From: an uncultured Clostridia bacterium
Lineage (GTDB): Bacteria; Bacillota; Clostridia; Oscillospirales; CAG-272
Direction of reading: 5' to 3'
Assembly (NCBI GenBank): GCA_947304475.1
Contig: CAMZBE010000057.1
Coordinates: 1-7,726 of the forward strand
Length of the DNA stretch: 7,726 nucleotides
Part shown: one piece after another, positions 1 to 5,937 of the stretch
Position numbering within the stretch: position 1 is the first letter of the stretch
How the letters are laid out: every line of letters begins with the position of its first letter
Notes under the pieces: generated by a model
Told to the model about the DNA's origin: nothing
The model's database searches: none
What the model saw: the letters and a program-made list of their open reading frames with translations, nothing else
Program-made: the position numbers and the translations under genes

Positions 1-12
1 AACGGAGGCGAA

Positions 13-639
13 TTACTTCGAATAAAGTTCAACGATCAACTGCTCGTTGATTTCGAAGTCGATATCTTCTCTCGCCGGCATAGCGACGATCTTGGCGGTC
101 AGGTTCTGAGCGTTGACGTCGAGCCACTTCGGCTTCACAGCCGATTCGACGGTCTCCGCAAGTTCCTTGATCTTCGCCTTTTCCCGGCTGGATTCCTTCA
201 CCGCGATCACGTCGCCCGGTTTCACGAGAAGCGAGGGGATCGTGACCTTCTTGCCGTTGATGGTGAAGTGACCGTGCAGAACCAACTGACGGGCTTCCTT
301 ACGGCTGGACGCCATACCCATACGGTAGACGGTGTTGTCGAGACGGCGCTCGAGAAGGATCAAGAGGTTTTCACCGGTGATGCCTTCCTTCTTCTCGGCG
401 AGTTGATAGTACAGACCGAACTGCTTCTCGAGCAGACCGTAGTAGCGTCTGACCTTCTGTTTTTCACGCAACTGCATACCGTACTCGCCGATCTTCTTGC
501 GGGCGGCGCCGTGCTGACCGGGGGCTGCGCTTCTCGCTTCGAACGAGCACTTGCCGGAAACGCATCTGTCGCCCTTCAGAAAGAGTTTGCAACCCTCTCT
601 GCGGCACTGTTTGCAACTGGGACCAGTATATCTTGCCAT
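13..639 (-). CDS. rpsD: 30S ribosomal protein S4 (zinc-binding form)
   Basis: This 208-residue protein matches bacterial S4, a primary 16S rRNA binder that nucleates assembly of the 30S body. The N-terminus MARYTGPSCKQCRREGCK is typical. Cysteines 9, 12, 26 and 31 fit the zinc-binding (C+) form of S4. An S4 RNA-binding domain lies at about residues 95-160 (RRLDNTVYRMGMASSRKEA onward), and the length is normal. The ATG at 637-639 follows the Shine-Dalgarno-like AAGGAAGGA by 7 bases, and the rpsK stop lies 20 bases upstream. In E. coli and many Clostridia rpsD sits between rpsK and rpoA; here the window ends just after it, so rpoA is only expected. S4 autoregulates the alpha operon in E. coli, but no such leader is visible here. 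Confidence 0.98.
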   Translation of the reverse strand: MARYTGPSCKQCRREGCKLFLKGDRCVSGKCSFEARSAAPGQHGAARKKIGEYGMQLREKQKVRRYYGLLEKQFGLYYQLAEKKEGITGENLLILLERRLDNTVYRMGMASSRKEARQLVLHGHFTINGKKVTIPSLLVKPGDVIAVKESSREKAKIKELAETVESAVKPKWLDVNAQNLTAKIVAMPAREDIDFEINEQLIVELYSK

Positions 640-659
640 ATTCGTATCCTTCCTTTCGA

Positions 660-1064
660 TTAAACCCGACGACGTTTCGGGGGCCGGCAGCCGTTGTGGG
701 GGATCGGCGTCACGTCCTTGATGAGCGTGATGTCAAGCCCGGCGGTCTGCAGCGCACGGATCGCCGCCTCACGTCCCGAACCGGGGCCGCGGACGAACAC
801 CTCGACGGTCTTCATACCCTGATCGATCGCCAGTTTCGCAGCGTGCTCCGCAGCGGTCTGGGCAGCGTAGGGCGTCGACTTTCTCGAACCCTTGAAGCCC
901 ATCTCACCCGCGGACGCCCACGAGATGGTGGCGCCGGTCACGTCGGTGATGGTCACGATCGTGTTGTTGAAAGTGGAACGGATATGCGCCGCGCCTTTTT
1001 CGACGTTCTTTTTCTCGCGGCGTTTCTTGGTGACTTTTTTAGCAGTGGTTGCTTTGGTTGCCAT
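660..1064 (-). CDS. rpsK: 30S ribosomal protein S11
   Basis: This 134-residue protein is S11, part of the 30S platform near the mRNA exit channel and the 3' end of 16S rRNA. The first 20 or so residues are lysine-rich and variable. The conserved core follows: AAHIRSTFNNTIVTITD, the GFKGSRKSTPYAAQ segment, VRGPGSGREAAIRAL, and the diagnostic C-terminus PHNGCRPPKRRRV. Its length is close to the family's roughly 129 residues, with a slightly longer basic N-terminal tail. The ATG at 1062-1064 sits 16 bases after the rpsM stop. The ribosome binding site (TAAGGAGTGAG) begins with the rpsM TAA itself, so translation of the two genes is probably coupled. Confidence 0.98.
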   Translation of the reverse strand: MATKATTAKKVTKKRREKKNVEKGAAHIRSTFNNTIVTITDVTGATISWASAGEMGFKGSRKSTPYAAQTAAEHAAKLAIDQGMKTVEVFVRGPGSGREAAIRALQTAGLDITLIKDVTPIPHNGCRPPKRRRV

Positions 1065-1080
1065 TCTTCGTTCTCACTCC

Positions 1081-1449
1081 TTACTTCTTCTTATTCGCAA
1101 TGGTCTTCGCGGGACCTTTTCTCGTCCGCGCGTTGGTCTTGGTCCGCTGCCCTCTCACGGGAAGCCCTTTTCTGTGGCGGATACCCTGATAGCAGTTGAT
1201 CTCGACCTTGTTCTTGATGTTCATCGCGACTTCACGGCGAAGGTCGCCTTCCACGTGATAGTTCGCCTCGATCTCGTCACGGAGTTTCGCGATGTCCGAC
1301 TCGGTCAGATCCTTCGCGCGCGTGTCGGGATCGATCCCGGTCTTCGCAAGAATGTCCTGCGCGCTCTTGAGCCCGATGCCGTAAATATAGGTCAGAGCGA
1401 TCTCAACGCGTTTGTTGTTGGGGATATCCACGCCTGCAATACGAGCCAT
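1081..1449 (-). CDS. rpsM: 30S ribosomal protein S13
   Basis: This 122-residue protein is S13, the 30S head protein that contacts 50S through intersubunit bridges and reaches the P-site tRNA with its basic tail. The N-terminus MARIAGVDIPNNKRVEIALT and the helix-turn region YIYGIGLKSAQDIL are typical. The signature CYQGIRHRKGLPVRGQRTKT is near-canonical and is followed by a lysine-rich tail. Length is normal. The start ATG has a good upstream AAGGAGAGAG sequence and lies 21 bases after the rpmJ stop. Classically S13 opens the alpha operon. Here the short gap leaves no room for a separate promoter and structured leader, so it is probably co-transcribed with the genes upstream. Confidence 0.98.
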   Translation of the reverse strand: MARIAGVDIPNNKRVEIALTYIYGIGLKSAQDILAKTGIDPDTRAKDLTESDIAKLRDEIEANYHVEGDLRREVAMNIKNKVEINCYQGIRHRKGLPVRGQRTKTNARTRKGPAKTIANKKK

Positions 1450-1470
1450 TAGTTCTCTCTCCTTTTCTTA

Positions 1471-1584
1471 TCAGCCCTGTCTCTGCTTATGCTTGGGATT
1501 TTCGCAGATGACCATGACACGGCCTTTTCTTTTGATGATTTTGCACTTCTCGCAAATCTTTTTCACGGAAGGTTTTACTTTCAT
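1471..1584 (-). CDS. rpmJ: 50S ribosomal protein L36 (zinc ribbon form)
   Basis: This is a 37-residue ORF translated from the sequence. It begins MKVKPSVKKICEKCKIIKRK and ends KHKQRQG. It is L36, the smallest 50S protein, which binds 23S rRNA late in assembly. The four zinc ligands of the C+ form are present as C11, C14, C27 and H32 (CxxC, then C with H five residues later). Length and sequence match the family exactly. The ATG at 1582-1584 follows an AAGGAA stretch at a rather long spacing of about 12 bases. It lies between infA (21-base gap) and rpsM (21-base gap), the order usual in Firmicutes. Confidence 0.97.
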   Translation of the reverse strand: MKVKPSVKKICEKCKIIKRKGRVMVICENPKHKQRQG

Positions 1585-1605
1585 GTTATAACACCGTTCC
1601 TTTCG

Positions 1606-1827
1606 TTATTTTTTTCTCCAGGTGATCCGGCCCTTGGTCAGATCGTAGACCGAGACCTCGACGGTCACGGTGTCGCCCGGGAGAATTCTGATATAGTTCA
1701 TACGAAGTTTTCCGGATATATGTGCGTTCACGATATGTCCGTTCGGCAGTTTCACTTTGAAGGTGGCGTTCGGAAGTGCCTCCAGAACTACGCCGTCCTC
1801 AAATTCGATCAGATCATCTTTCGCCAG
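1606..1827 (-). CDS. infA: Translation initiation factor IF-1 with a non-AUG start
   Basis: Reading 1827 down to the TAA at 1606-1608 gives 73 residues: AKDDLIEFEDGVVLEALPNA after the initiator, then a core including NGHIVNAHISGKLRMNYIRI, ending in KGRITWRKK. This is a full OB-fold IF1, which binds the 30S A site and works with IF2 and IF3 in initiation; the family is about 72 residues long. The codon where Met should stand is CTG (1825-1827). There is no in-frame ATG, GTG or TTG between it and the tandem TGA TAG stops that end map upstream. GGAGGG lies exactly 6 bases before the CTG. The two preceding ATT codons are the only other possible near-cognate starts, but they sit too close to the ribosome binding site. 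The reading frame and identity are certain; the exact initiator is inferred. Confidence 0.95.
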   Translation of the reverse strand: MAKDDLIEFEDGVVLEALPNATFKVKLPNGHIVNAHISGKLRMNYIRILPGDTVTVEVSVYDLTKGRITWRKK

Positions 1828-1833
1828 AATAAT

Positions 1834-1839
1834 CCCTCC
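1834..1839 (-). promoter_or_regulatory. Ribosome binding site of infA
   Basis: The coding strand reads GGAGGG, then ATTATT, then the CTG codon at 1825-1827. This six-base spacing is optimal for initiation at CTG and too short for initiation at either ATT. The site lies in the 18-base gap after the map stop. It is the main evidence that translation begins at a non-AUG codon here. Confidence 0.8.
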
Positions 1840-1845
1840 ATTCTA

Positions 1846-2604
1846 TCATTCCCCGACGTCGGTCAGAAGGACCGGTCCGTCGTCCGTAATGGCGACCGTA
1901 TGCTCGTAATGAGCGGACAGCCGTCCGTCGCTTGTCACGACGGTCCAACCGTCGGGCAATACCCTGACGCCTGCGCCGCCGGCGTTCACCATGGGTTCAA
2001 TGGCGATCGTCATACCGGCATACAGACGGCAACCGCGTCCCTCGGTTCCGTAGTTCGGAACGTCGGGTTCCTCGTGAAGATGCGAACCCACGCCGTGTCC
2101 GACGTATTCGCGGACGACGGAGAAGCCCGCCTCTTCGGCGCACGCTTGGACCGCGTGCCCGACGTCGCCGATCCGGTTGCCGGCGACCGCCTTGGCTACG
2201 CCCCGATAAAAGCACTCTCTCGTGCGTTCAATCAGGCGCGTGGCTTCGGGGGATACGCGACCGACCGCAAAGGTCTTCGCGCTGTCGCCGTGATAGCCGC
2301 GGTACAGAGCGCCGACGTCGACCTTGACGAGGTCTCCCTCCTGCAGGATCCGATCCCGCGAGGGAATTCCGTGGATGACTTCGGAATTGACGCTGACACA
2401 GGCGCTCCCGGGGAAGCCCGCGTAGCCGAGAAAACTCGGTTTCGCGCCGCATTTCACGATGTAGTCGTGAATGACGCGGTCGACCTCCCACGTGGAGACG
2501 CCGGGACGGATCATGTCCCGCGCCTTCAGGATCGCCTCTCCGGTGATCCGTCCGGCTTCCTTCATCAATCTGATCTGCTCTGCAGTTTTCAGAATGATCG
2601 CCAT
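1846..2604 (-). CDS. map: Type I methionine aminopeptidase
   Basis: This 252-residue cytosolic metalloprotease removes the N-terminal methionine from nascent proteins whose second residue is small. The pita-bread fold and all five metal ligands of the family can be placed: D96 and D107 (in KVDVGALYRGYHGDSAK), H170 (EYVGHGVG), E203 (IEPM) and E234 (YEHT). The catalytic-site histidines H78 (EVIHGIPS) and H177 (HLHEEP) are also present. Length is normal for type Ia, with no N-terminal SH3 or zinc-finger extension. The ATG at 2602-2604 lies only 3 bases after the adk stop, and its ribosome binding site (GGGAGTG) falls inside the last adk codons, implying translational coupling. It ends in tandem stops TGA TAG, in the same frame as infA. 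Confidence 0.98.
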   Translation of the reverse strand: MAIILKTAEQIRLMKEAGRITGEAILKARDMIRPGVSTWEVDRVIHDYIVKCGAKPSFLGYAGFPGSACVSVNSEVIHGIPSRDRILQEGDLVKVDVGALYRGYHGDSAKTFAVGRVSPEATRLIERTRECFYRGVAKAVAGNRIGDVGHAVQACAEEAGFSVVREYVGHGVGSHLHEEPDVPNYGTEGRGCRLYAGMTIAIEPMVNAGGAGVRVLPDGWTVVTSDGRLSAHYEHTVAITDDGPVLLTDVGE

Positions 2605-2607
2605 TCT

Positions 2608-3240
2608 TTACACTCCCAAAGCAGCCAGCGTCAGAGCAGTGGTGTCTTCCACCTTATCCTGCCCCCGGACCAACTTCAACTTGCCCGAAGAAGCGTAGAA
2701 GTCCTTGAGCGGTTCGGTGGTTTCGTGATAGACACGGAGACGCTGTTTCACAACGTCGGGCTGATCGTCCGCCCGCACCGAAAGGGGCGTCCCGCATTTG
2801 TCGCAGTTCTTGCCGTCCTTCGGGGGGATCGACTGGAGATGGTAGGTCGCGCCGCACTTATCGCACACGCGCCGTCCCGTCATCCGTTCGACGATCACCT
2901 CGTCGGGCACCTCGATACTGACGACAGCGTCGAGTTCCACGCCCATTTCGCCGAGCGCCGCTGCCTGCGGCACCGTGCGGGGGAATCCGTCCAGGATAAA
3001 ACCGTTTGCACAGTCGGGGGCGGAGAGCCGTTCCTTGATGATGCCGATGACGACGTCGTCCGGAACGAGTTGACCTTTGGTGGTGTACTCCTTTGCCTGA
3101 AGCCCCATCGGGGTTCCCGACTTGATCGCTTCGCGAATGATCGCACCGGTCGAGATCGGGGGGATCCCCAGTCTCTTCGAGACGATCTCCGCCTGCGTTC
3201 CTTTGCCGGCGCCGGGGGCGCCGAGAAAAATGATCTTCAT
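2608..3240 (-). CDS. adk: Adenylate kinase, zinc-LID form
   Basis: This 210-residue enzyme interconverts ATP plus AMP and two ADP in the cytoplasm. The P-loop GAPGAGKGTQ is at residues 7-16. The AMP-binding segment is STGAIIREAI (30-39), the central motif is GFILDGFPRTVPQA (80-93), and the long LID is at about 120-160. The LID carries a four-cysteine zinc site, C126/C129 and C146/C149 (two CDKCG repeats), as in Gram-positive Adk. R124 in TGRR and R156 in SVRADD fit LID arginines. One difference from E. coli is alanine at position 32-33 in STGA, where STGD is usual; similar variants may exist in other Clostridia. The ATG has an AAGGGAGA sequence upstream, 22 bases after the secY stop. The secY-adk-map order is standard for Firmicutes. 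Confidence 0.98.
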   Translation of the reverse strand: MKIIFLGAPGAGKGTQAEIVSKRLGIPPISTGAIIREAIKSGTPMGLQAKEYTTKGQLVPDDVVIGIIKERLSAPDCANGFILDGFPRTVPQAAALGEMGVELDAVVSIEVPDEVIVERMTGRRVCDKCGATYHLQSIPPKDGKNCDKCGTPLSVRADDQPDVVKQRLRVYHETTEPLKDFYASSGKLKLVRGQDKVEDTTALTLAALGV

Positions 3241-3262
3241 TTCCGTTCTCCCTTACCGGAAC

Positions 3263-4705
3263 TCAAAGGAATCCCTTATAGTTCCGCATCGTGAGTTGCG
3301 CTTCGAATTCACGGAAGGTCTCCTGCGCGACGCCGACCACGAGTACGGCGTGTACATGGGCGAGGCGATGCTTGACGCCGACCACGATCAGAAGCGAAGT
3401 GCCGCCGAAGGTGAAGGTGCCGGCAAGCGTCTGTGCGAGACTCGAAACCGAACTGCCGTAGTAGTCCTCGATCAGCGCCTTGATGATAGGCTGCATGACC
3501 AGCGGGCTGCCGATGATCGGAAGGATCGCGATGACGCCGAGGAAGAGAGCGCCGATCAGAGTGATCCGACGGAGAACTTTACGGATAAAGTCGACCGTGG
3601 GACGCCCCTGCCGGATACCGGGGATCGTACCGCCCTGCTTCTTCAGGTTGTTCGCGACTTCCATAGGATCGAAAGAAATGTTGATATAGAAATACGCGAA
3701 GAAGATGATGAGAAGGAACTCCATCGTAGGATAGAACCAACCCGTGGGAGCGAAGAACTTGTAGACGCCGCTCTCCTGGCTCGTTCCCGCAAGCGTCATG
3801 ATCGTCGGAGGGATCGAAATGATCGAACTGGCGAAGATGATCGGCATAACGCCGGTCATATTCAACTTGATGGGAAGGGTGGAGTTCTGTCCGCCCATCA
3901 GTTTCCGTCCGACCACGCGCTTCGCGTACTGGACGGGAATCCGACGTTCGGAACCGGTGATGAAAATAACGAAGATCGTAAGCCCGACGATGATGGCGAC
4001 GACGGCGATCGCGAACAGAACCGCGAGCGAACCGTACAGCCACTTATCGCCCGTCGCGCTCTGCCCCTTGATGGAGTAGGAGACGACGGTGCCGAGCCGG
4101 ATGAAGAACGAGACGGTACCCGCGACGATGTTCGCGAACAGGATCAGCGAAATGCCGTTCCCCAGCCCGTTCTCGTTGATCTTCTCCGCCAGCCACATGA
4201 TGAGTGCGGCGCCGGCGCAGAAGCAGACCACGATGGTCGCGGCGTACAGGAACCAGGTCCAGTTGCCCGCGCCGTCTTTGGTCGCGAAGGTCATGACCAT
4301 TCCGTTGTTCGCGAGCAGCAGATAGTAGCCGATCGCGGTCACGAGTGCGAGCAGGATGGTCACGAAGCGGGTGATGTTGTTCAACTTCTTCTTGCCTTCC
4401 TCGGTTTTGCCGAGTTCACCGAGTTTCTTCGGGAAAGCGACGCAAAGAAGTTGAATGACGATGGACGCCGTGATATAGGGGGAGATACCGAGCGCGAACA
4501 GCGTCGCGGTCGAGAGCGCACCGCCCGACAGGGTGTCCATATAACTGAAGATCGTCCCGCTGAAGTTTCTCGAGAAGTTCGCGGCGTCAACGAAGGGAAC
4601 CGGGATGACCGTTCCGATCCTGTACAGCAGAAGAATGAACAGAACGAACAGGATCTTTTGCTTGATTTCAGGTGTTCTCCACGCGTTCTTTAACGTCTGA
4701 AGCAT
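3263..4705 (-). CDS. secY: Protein translocase channel subunit SecY, with a 15-residue insertion at TM10
   Basis: This 480-residue inner membrane protein forms the SecYEG channel for secretion and membrane insertion. The N-terminus MLQTLKNAWRTPEIKQKILF is typical, and about ten hydrophobic segments are visible. The plug and TM2 region is DTLSGGALSTATLFALGISP (57-76). The cytosolic loops GSERRIPVQYAKR (251-263) and GGTIPGIRQGRPT (358-370) hold the conserved ribosome and SecA contacts. TM10 reads GGTSLLIVVGV (434-444). The family then goes straight to A-ET...EAQ...MRxYKGFL, but here residues 445-459 (KHRLAHVHAVLVVGV) intervene before AQETFREFEAQLTMRNYKGFL-like tail residues 460-480. The extra 45 bases lie between copies of a 14-base direct repeat. 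The start is 1 base after the rplO stop, with GAGGTGA inside rplO as ribosome binding site, so the two are coupled. Confidence 0.97.
   Translation of the reverse strand: MLQTLKNAWRTPEIKQKILFVLFILLLYRIGTVIPVPFVDAANFSRNFSGTIFSYMDTLSGGALSTATLFALGISPYITASIVIQLLCVAFPKKLGELGKTEEGKKKLNNITRFVTILLALVTAIGYYLLLANNGMVMTFATKDGAGNWTWFLYAATIVVCFCAGAALIMWLAEKINENGLGNGISLILFANIVAGTVSFFIRLGTVVSYSIKGQSATGDKWLYGSLAVLFAIAVVAIIVGLTIFVIFITGSERRIPVQYAKRVVGRKLMGGQNSTLPIKLNMTGVMPIIFASSIISIPPTIMTLAGTSQESGVYKFFAPTGWFYPTMEFLLIIFFAYFYINISFDPMEVANNLKKQGGTIPGIRQGRPTVDFIRKVLRRITLIGALFLGVIAILPIIGSPLVMQPIIKALIEDYYGSSVSSLAQTLAGTFTFGGTSLLIVVGVKHRLAHVHAVLVVGVAQETFREFEAQLTMRNYKGFL
3329..3387 (-). repeat. 14-base direct repeat bounding a 45-base in-frame insertion in secY
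   Basis: The sequence TCGTGGTCGGCGTC (coding strand) occurs at 3374-3387 and again at 3329-3342, exactly 45 bases apart. Both copies are in the same frame and encode VVGV. The 31 bases between them (3343-3373) encode KHRLAHVHAV-type residues not expected in SecY. Removing one repeat copy plus the intervening bases restores a normal TM10 junction, LLIVVGV-AQET. The repeats do not extend beyond 14 bases, so this is not a simple 45-base tandem duplication. A templated insertion or a short-homology repair event is the simplest explanation. Which copy is ancestral cannot be told. Confidence 0.85.
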
Positions 4706-4706
4706 C

Positions 4707-5150
4707 TCAAATCACCTCGGTCTTTCCACCTGCTGCTTCTATCTTTCCTTTCGCCGTTTCCGAAAAGACCGCCGCTTTCACAGTAAGTTTTTTGGTGATC
4801 TCGCCTCTGCCGAGGACCTTGATCCCATCGCATACCTTGCTGATGATGCCGGACTCGAGAAGCGCCTCGGCGTCGACCGTAGCGCCATCCTCGAACTTCT
4901 TGTCGAGATCGTCCACGTTCACCACGGCGTAGATCACGCCGAACTTGTTGTGGAACCCTCTCTTCGGGAGTTTTCTGTAAAGGGGCAACTGACCGCCCTG
5001 GAAGCCGGGACGGACGCCGCCGCCCGAACGGGCGTTCTGACCTTTGTGGCCTTTGCCCGCCGTTTTTCCGTTGCCGGAACCCGTTCCTCTGCCGCGACGG
5101 AAAGTATCCTTGACGGATCCTTCGTTCGGCGAAAGTTCATGGAGTTTCAC
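4707..5150 (-). CDS. rplO: 50S ribosomal protein L15
   Basis: This 147-residue protein is L15, a late-assembly 50S protein with a long glycine- and arginine-rich N-terminal extension that threads through 23S rRNA. The start reads MKLHELSPNEGSVKDTFRRG. It is followed by the glycine-rich GTGSGNGKTAGKGHKGQNAR and GGGVRPGFQGGQLPLYRKLP, then a globular C-terminal domain with VKAAVFSETAKGKIEAAGG. Length is normal. The start codon is GTG (5148-5150), supported by an AGGAGG site 8 bases upstream and by the conserved family N-terminus; no nearby ATG fits. The gene ends 1 base before the secY ATG. Confidence 0.98.
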   Translation of the reverse strand: MKLHELSPNEGSVKDTFRRGRGTGSGNGKTAGKGHKGQNARSGGGVRPGFQGGQLPLYRKLPKRGFHNKFGVIYAVVNVDDLDKKFEDGATVDAEALLESGIISKVCDGIKVLGRGEITKKLTVKAAVFSETAKGKIEAAGGKTEVI

Positions 5151-5158
5151 TCTTTTAT

Positions 5159-5164
5159 CCTCCT
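5159..5164 (-). promoter_or_regulatory. Ribosome binding site of rplO
   Basis: AGGAGG on the coding strand stands 8 bases before the GTG at 5148-5150. This perfect anti-Shine-Dalgarno match fixes the rplO start at the GTG codon. It lies in the 28-base gap after rpmD. Confidence 0.85.
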
Positions 5165-5178
5165 TCTGTCAATTCCGA

Positions 5179-5358
5179 TCAAACGGTCTCCACCTTGACA
5201 AGGTGGGTGATAACGGTGATCATGCCCTGCGTGGCGGCGTCGTTCTTGAGAACGATGGAGTCGCCGATCTTCCGGAGACCGAGGCAACGCGCGGTCTTCT
5301 TCTGGTTGGGCTTGCAGGCGATCAGGGACTTGACGAGCGTAATCTTAACGTTTTCCAT
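5179..5358 (-). CDS. rpmD: 50S ribosomal protein L30
   Basis: Reading from the ATG at 5356-5358 to the TGA at 5179-5181 gives 59 residues: MENVKITLVKSLIACKPNQK, then KTARCLGLRKIGDSIVLKND, then AATQGMITVITHLVKVETV. This is the short bacterial L30, a 50S protein with a ferredoxin-like fold that binds 23S rRNA. The conserved TL-KSLI, LGLRKI and GMI--V--LVKVE positions are all present and the length is normal. Its start overlaps the rpsE stop by one base (TGATG), so it probably depends on re-initiation by ribosomes finishing rpsE. The rpsE-rpmD-rplO order is standard. Confidence 0.97.
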   Translation of the reverse strand: MENVKITLVKSLIACKPNQKKTARCLGLRKIGDSIVLKNDAATQGMITVITHLVKVETV

Positions 5359-5876
5359 CAGTTGTTACCCCCGTTCGCCTTGACCGCGTTGACGTCGATC
5401 CCGCGCTCGGCGGCGACCTGGCTCGCGGTGCGGAGTTGTTTCAGCCCCTCAAAGGTCGCCTTGACGACGTTGACGGGGTTGTTCGACCGCAGGCACTTGG
5501 AACGGATGTTCCGGACGCCCGCGAGTTCGAGAACGATACGGACCGCGCCGCCGGCGATGATACCGGTACCGGGTGCCGCCGGCTTCAGCAGCACGCTGCC
5601 CGAGCCGTAGATGCCGAGGATCTCGTGGGGAATCGTCGATCCCTGGAGCGAAACCTCGATCAGGTTCTTTTTGGCGTCCTCAATTCCCTTGCGGATCGCG
5701 TCGGGAACTTCGGCTGCCTTACCGAGACCAAAACCGACGTGTCCTTTTCCGTCGCCGACCACCATGAGTGCGGCAAACCGGGCAATACGGCCACCTTTAA
5801 CGGTCTTGGAAACACGGTTCAGTGTGACGAGTTTTTCCTGAAGGTCCAACTCGTTCGCATCAATCATTTTAGCCAT
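5358..5876 (-). CDS. rpsE: 30S ribosomal protein S5
   Basis: This 172-residue protein is S5, a 30S protein at the mRNA entry channel involved in decoding fidelity and helicase activity. The N-terminal double-stranded-RNA-binding-like domain (about 11-75) contains the loop NRVSKTVKGGR (20-30), which is where spectinomycin-resistance changes arise in E. coli; here it has the sensitive-type sequence. VVGDGKGHVGFGLGKAAEVP follows, and the C-terminal domain holds LKPAAPGTGIIAGGAVRIVL. The ATG at 5874-5876 is chosen because AAGGAG lies 6 bases upstream. An in-frame TTG at 5889-5891 would place the ribosome binding site inside the coding region. The stop codon shares a base with the rpmD start. Confidence 0.97.
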   Translation of the reverse strand: MAKMIDANELDLQEKLVTLNRVSKTVKGGRIARFAALMVVGDGKGHVGFGLGKAAEVPDAIRKGIEDAKKNLIEVSLQGSTIPHEILGIYGSGSVLLKPAAPGTGIIAGGAVRIVLELAGVRNIRSKCLRSNNPVNVVKATFEGLKQLRTASQVAAERGIDVNAVKANGGNN

Positions 5877-5882
5877 GTTTTT

Positions 5883-5888
5883 CTCCTT
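5883..5888 (-). promoter_or_regulatory. Ribosome binding site of rpsE
   Basis: AAGGAG on the coding strand lies 6 bases before the ATG at 5874-5876. It sets the rpsE start at that ATG and excludes the in-frame TTG just upstream. Confidence 0.85.
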
Positions 5889-5898
5889 CAAATTGATA

Positions 5899-5918
5899 TT
5901 TCAAAATTGCTTTTGAAA
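5899..5918 (-). repeat. AT-rich perfect inverted repeat in the rplR-rpsE gap
   Basis: TTTCAAAA (5899-5906) and TTTTGAAA (5911-5918) are perfect inverted repeats around a 4-base loop. They sit in a 61-base AT-rich gap between rplR and rpsE, 10 bases upstream of the rpsE ribosome binding site. In RNA this would be a weak 8-pair stem, since 7 of its pairs are A-U. No T-run follows, so it is not an intrinsic terminator. It might be a processing or ribosome-access element, or simply chance in AT-rich sequence. Confidence 0.5.
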
Positions 5919-5937
5919 CAGTGTACAAACCGGAAAA

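Noticed and set aside
1489..3294. A 601-codon open frame on the plus strand opposite adk, map and infA
   Set aside because: It is antisense to four certain genes, has no ribosome binding site that I could see, and its product resembles no family. Long antisense frames are common opposite GC-rich coding sequence because stops are rare there.
3329..3418. Simple 45-base tandem duplication in secY
   Set aside because: Only the first 14 bases of the two 45-base units match; the remaining 31 differ. A frameshift is also excluded, since the tail after the insertion stays in frame and is normal.
3122..4693. A 523-codon open frame on the plus strand opposite secY
   Set aside because: Its product is an extreme Asp/Arg/Glu-rich string, the expected mirror of a hydrophobic membrane protein gene. 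No start signal supports it.
5877..5891. A longer rpsE starting at the in-frame TTG (5889-5891)
   Set aside because: The extra residues (MKEKN) are encoded by the Shine-Dalgarno sequence itself, and the ATG at 5874-5876 gives the usual S5 N-terminus.
5890..5932. Sigma-70 type promoter in the AT-rich gap before rpsE
   Set aside because: A TTGTAC-like -35 can be picked, but no good TATAAT-like box lies at 16-18 bases. AT-rich sequence alone is not enough support.
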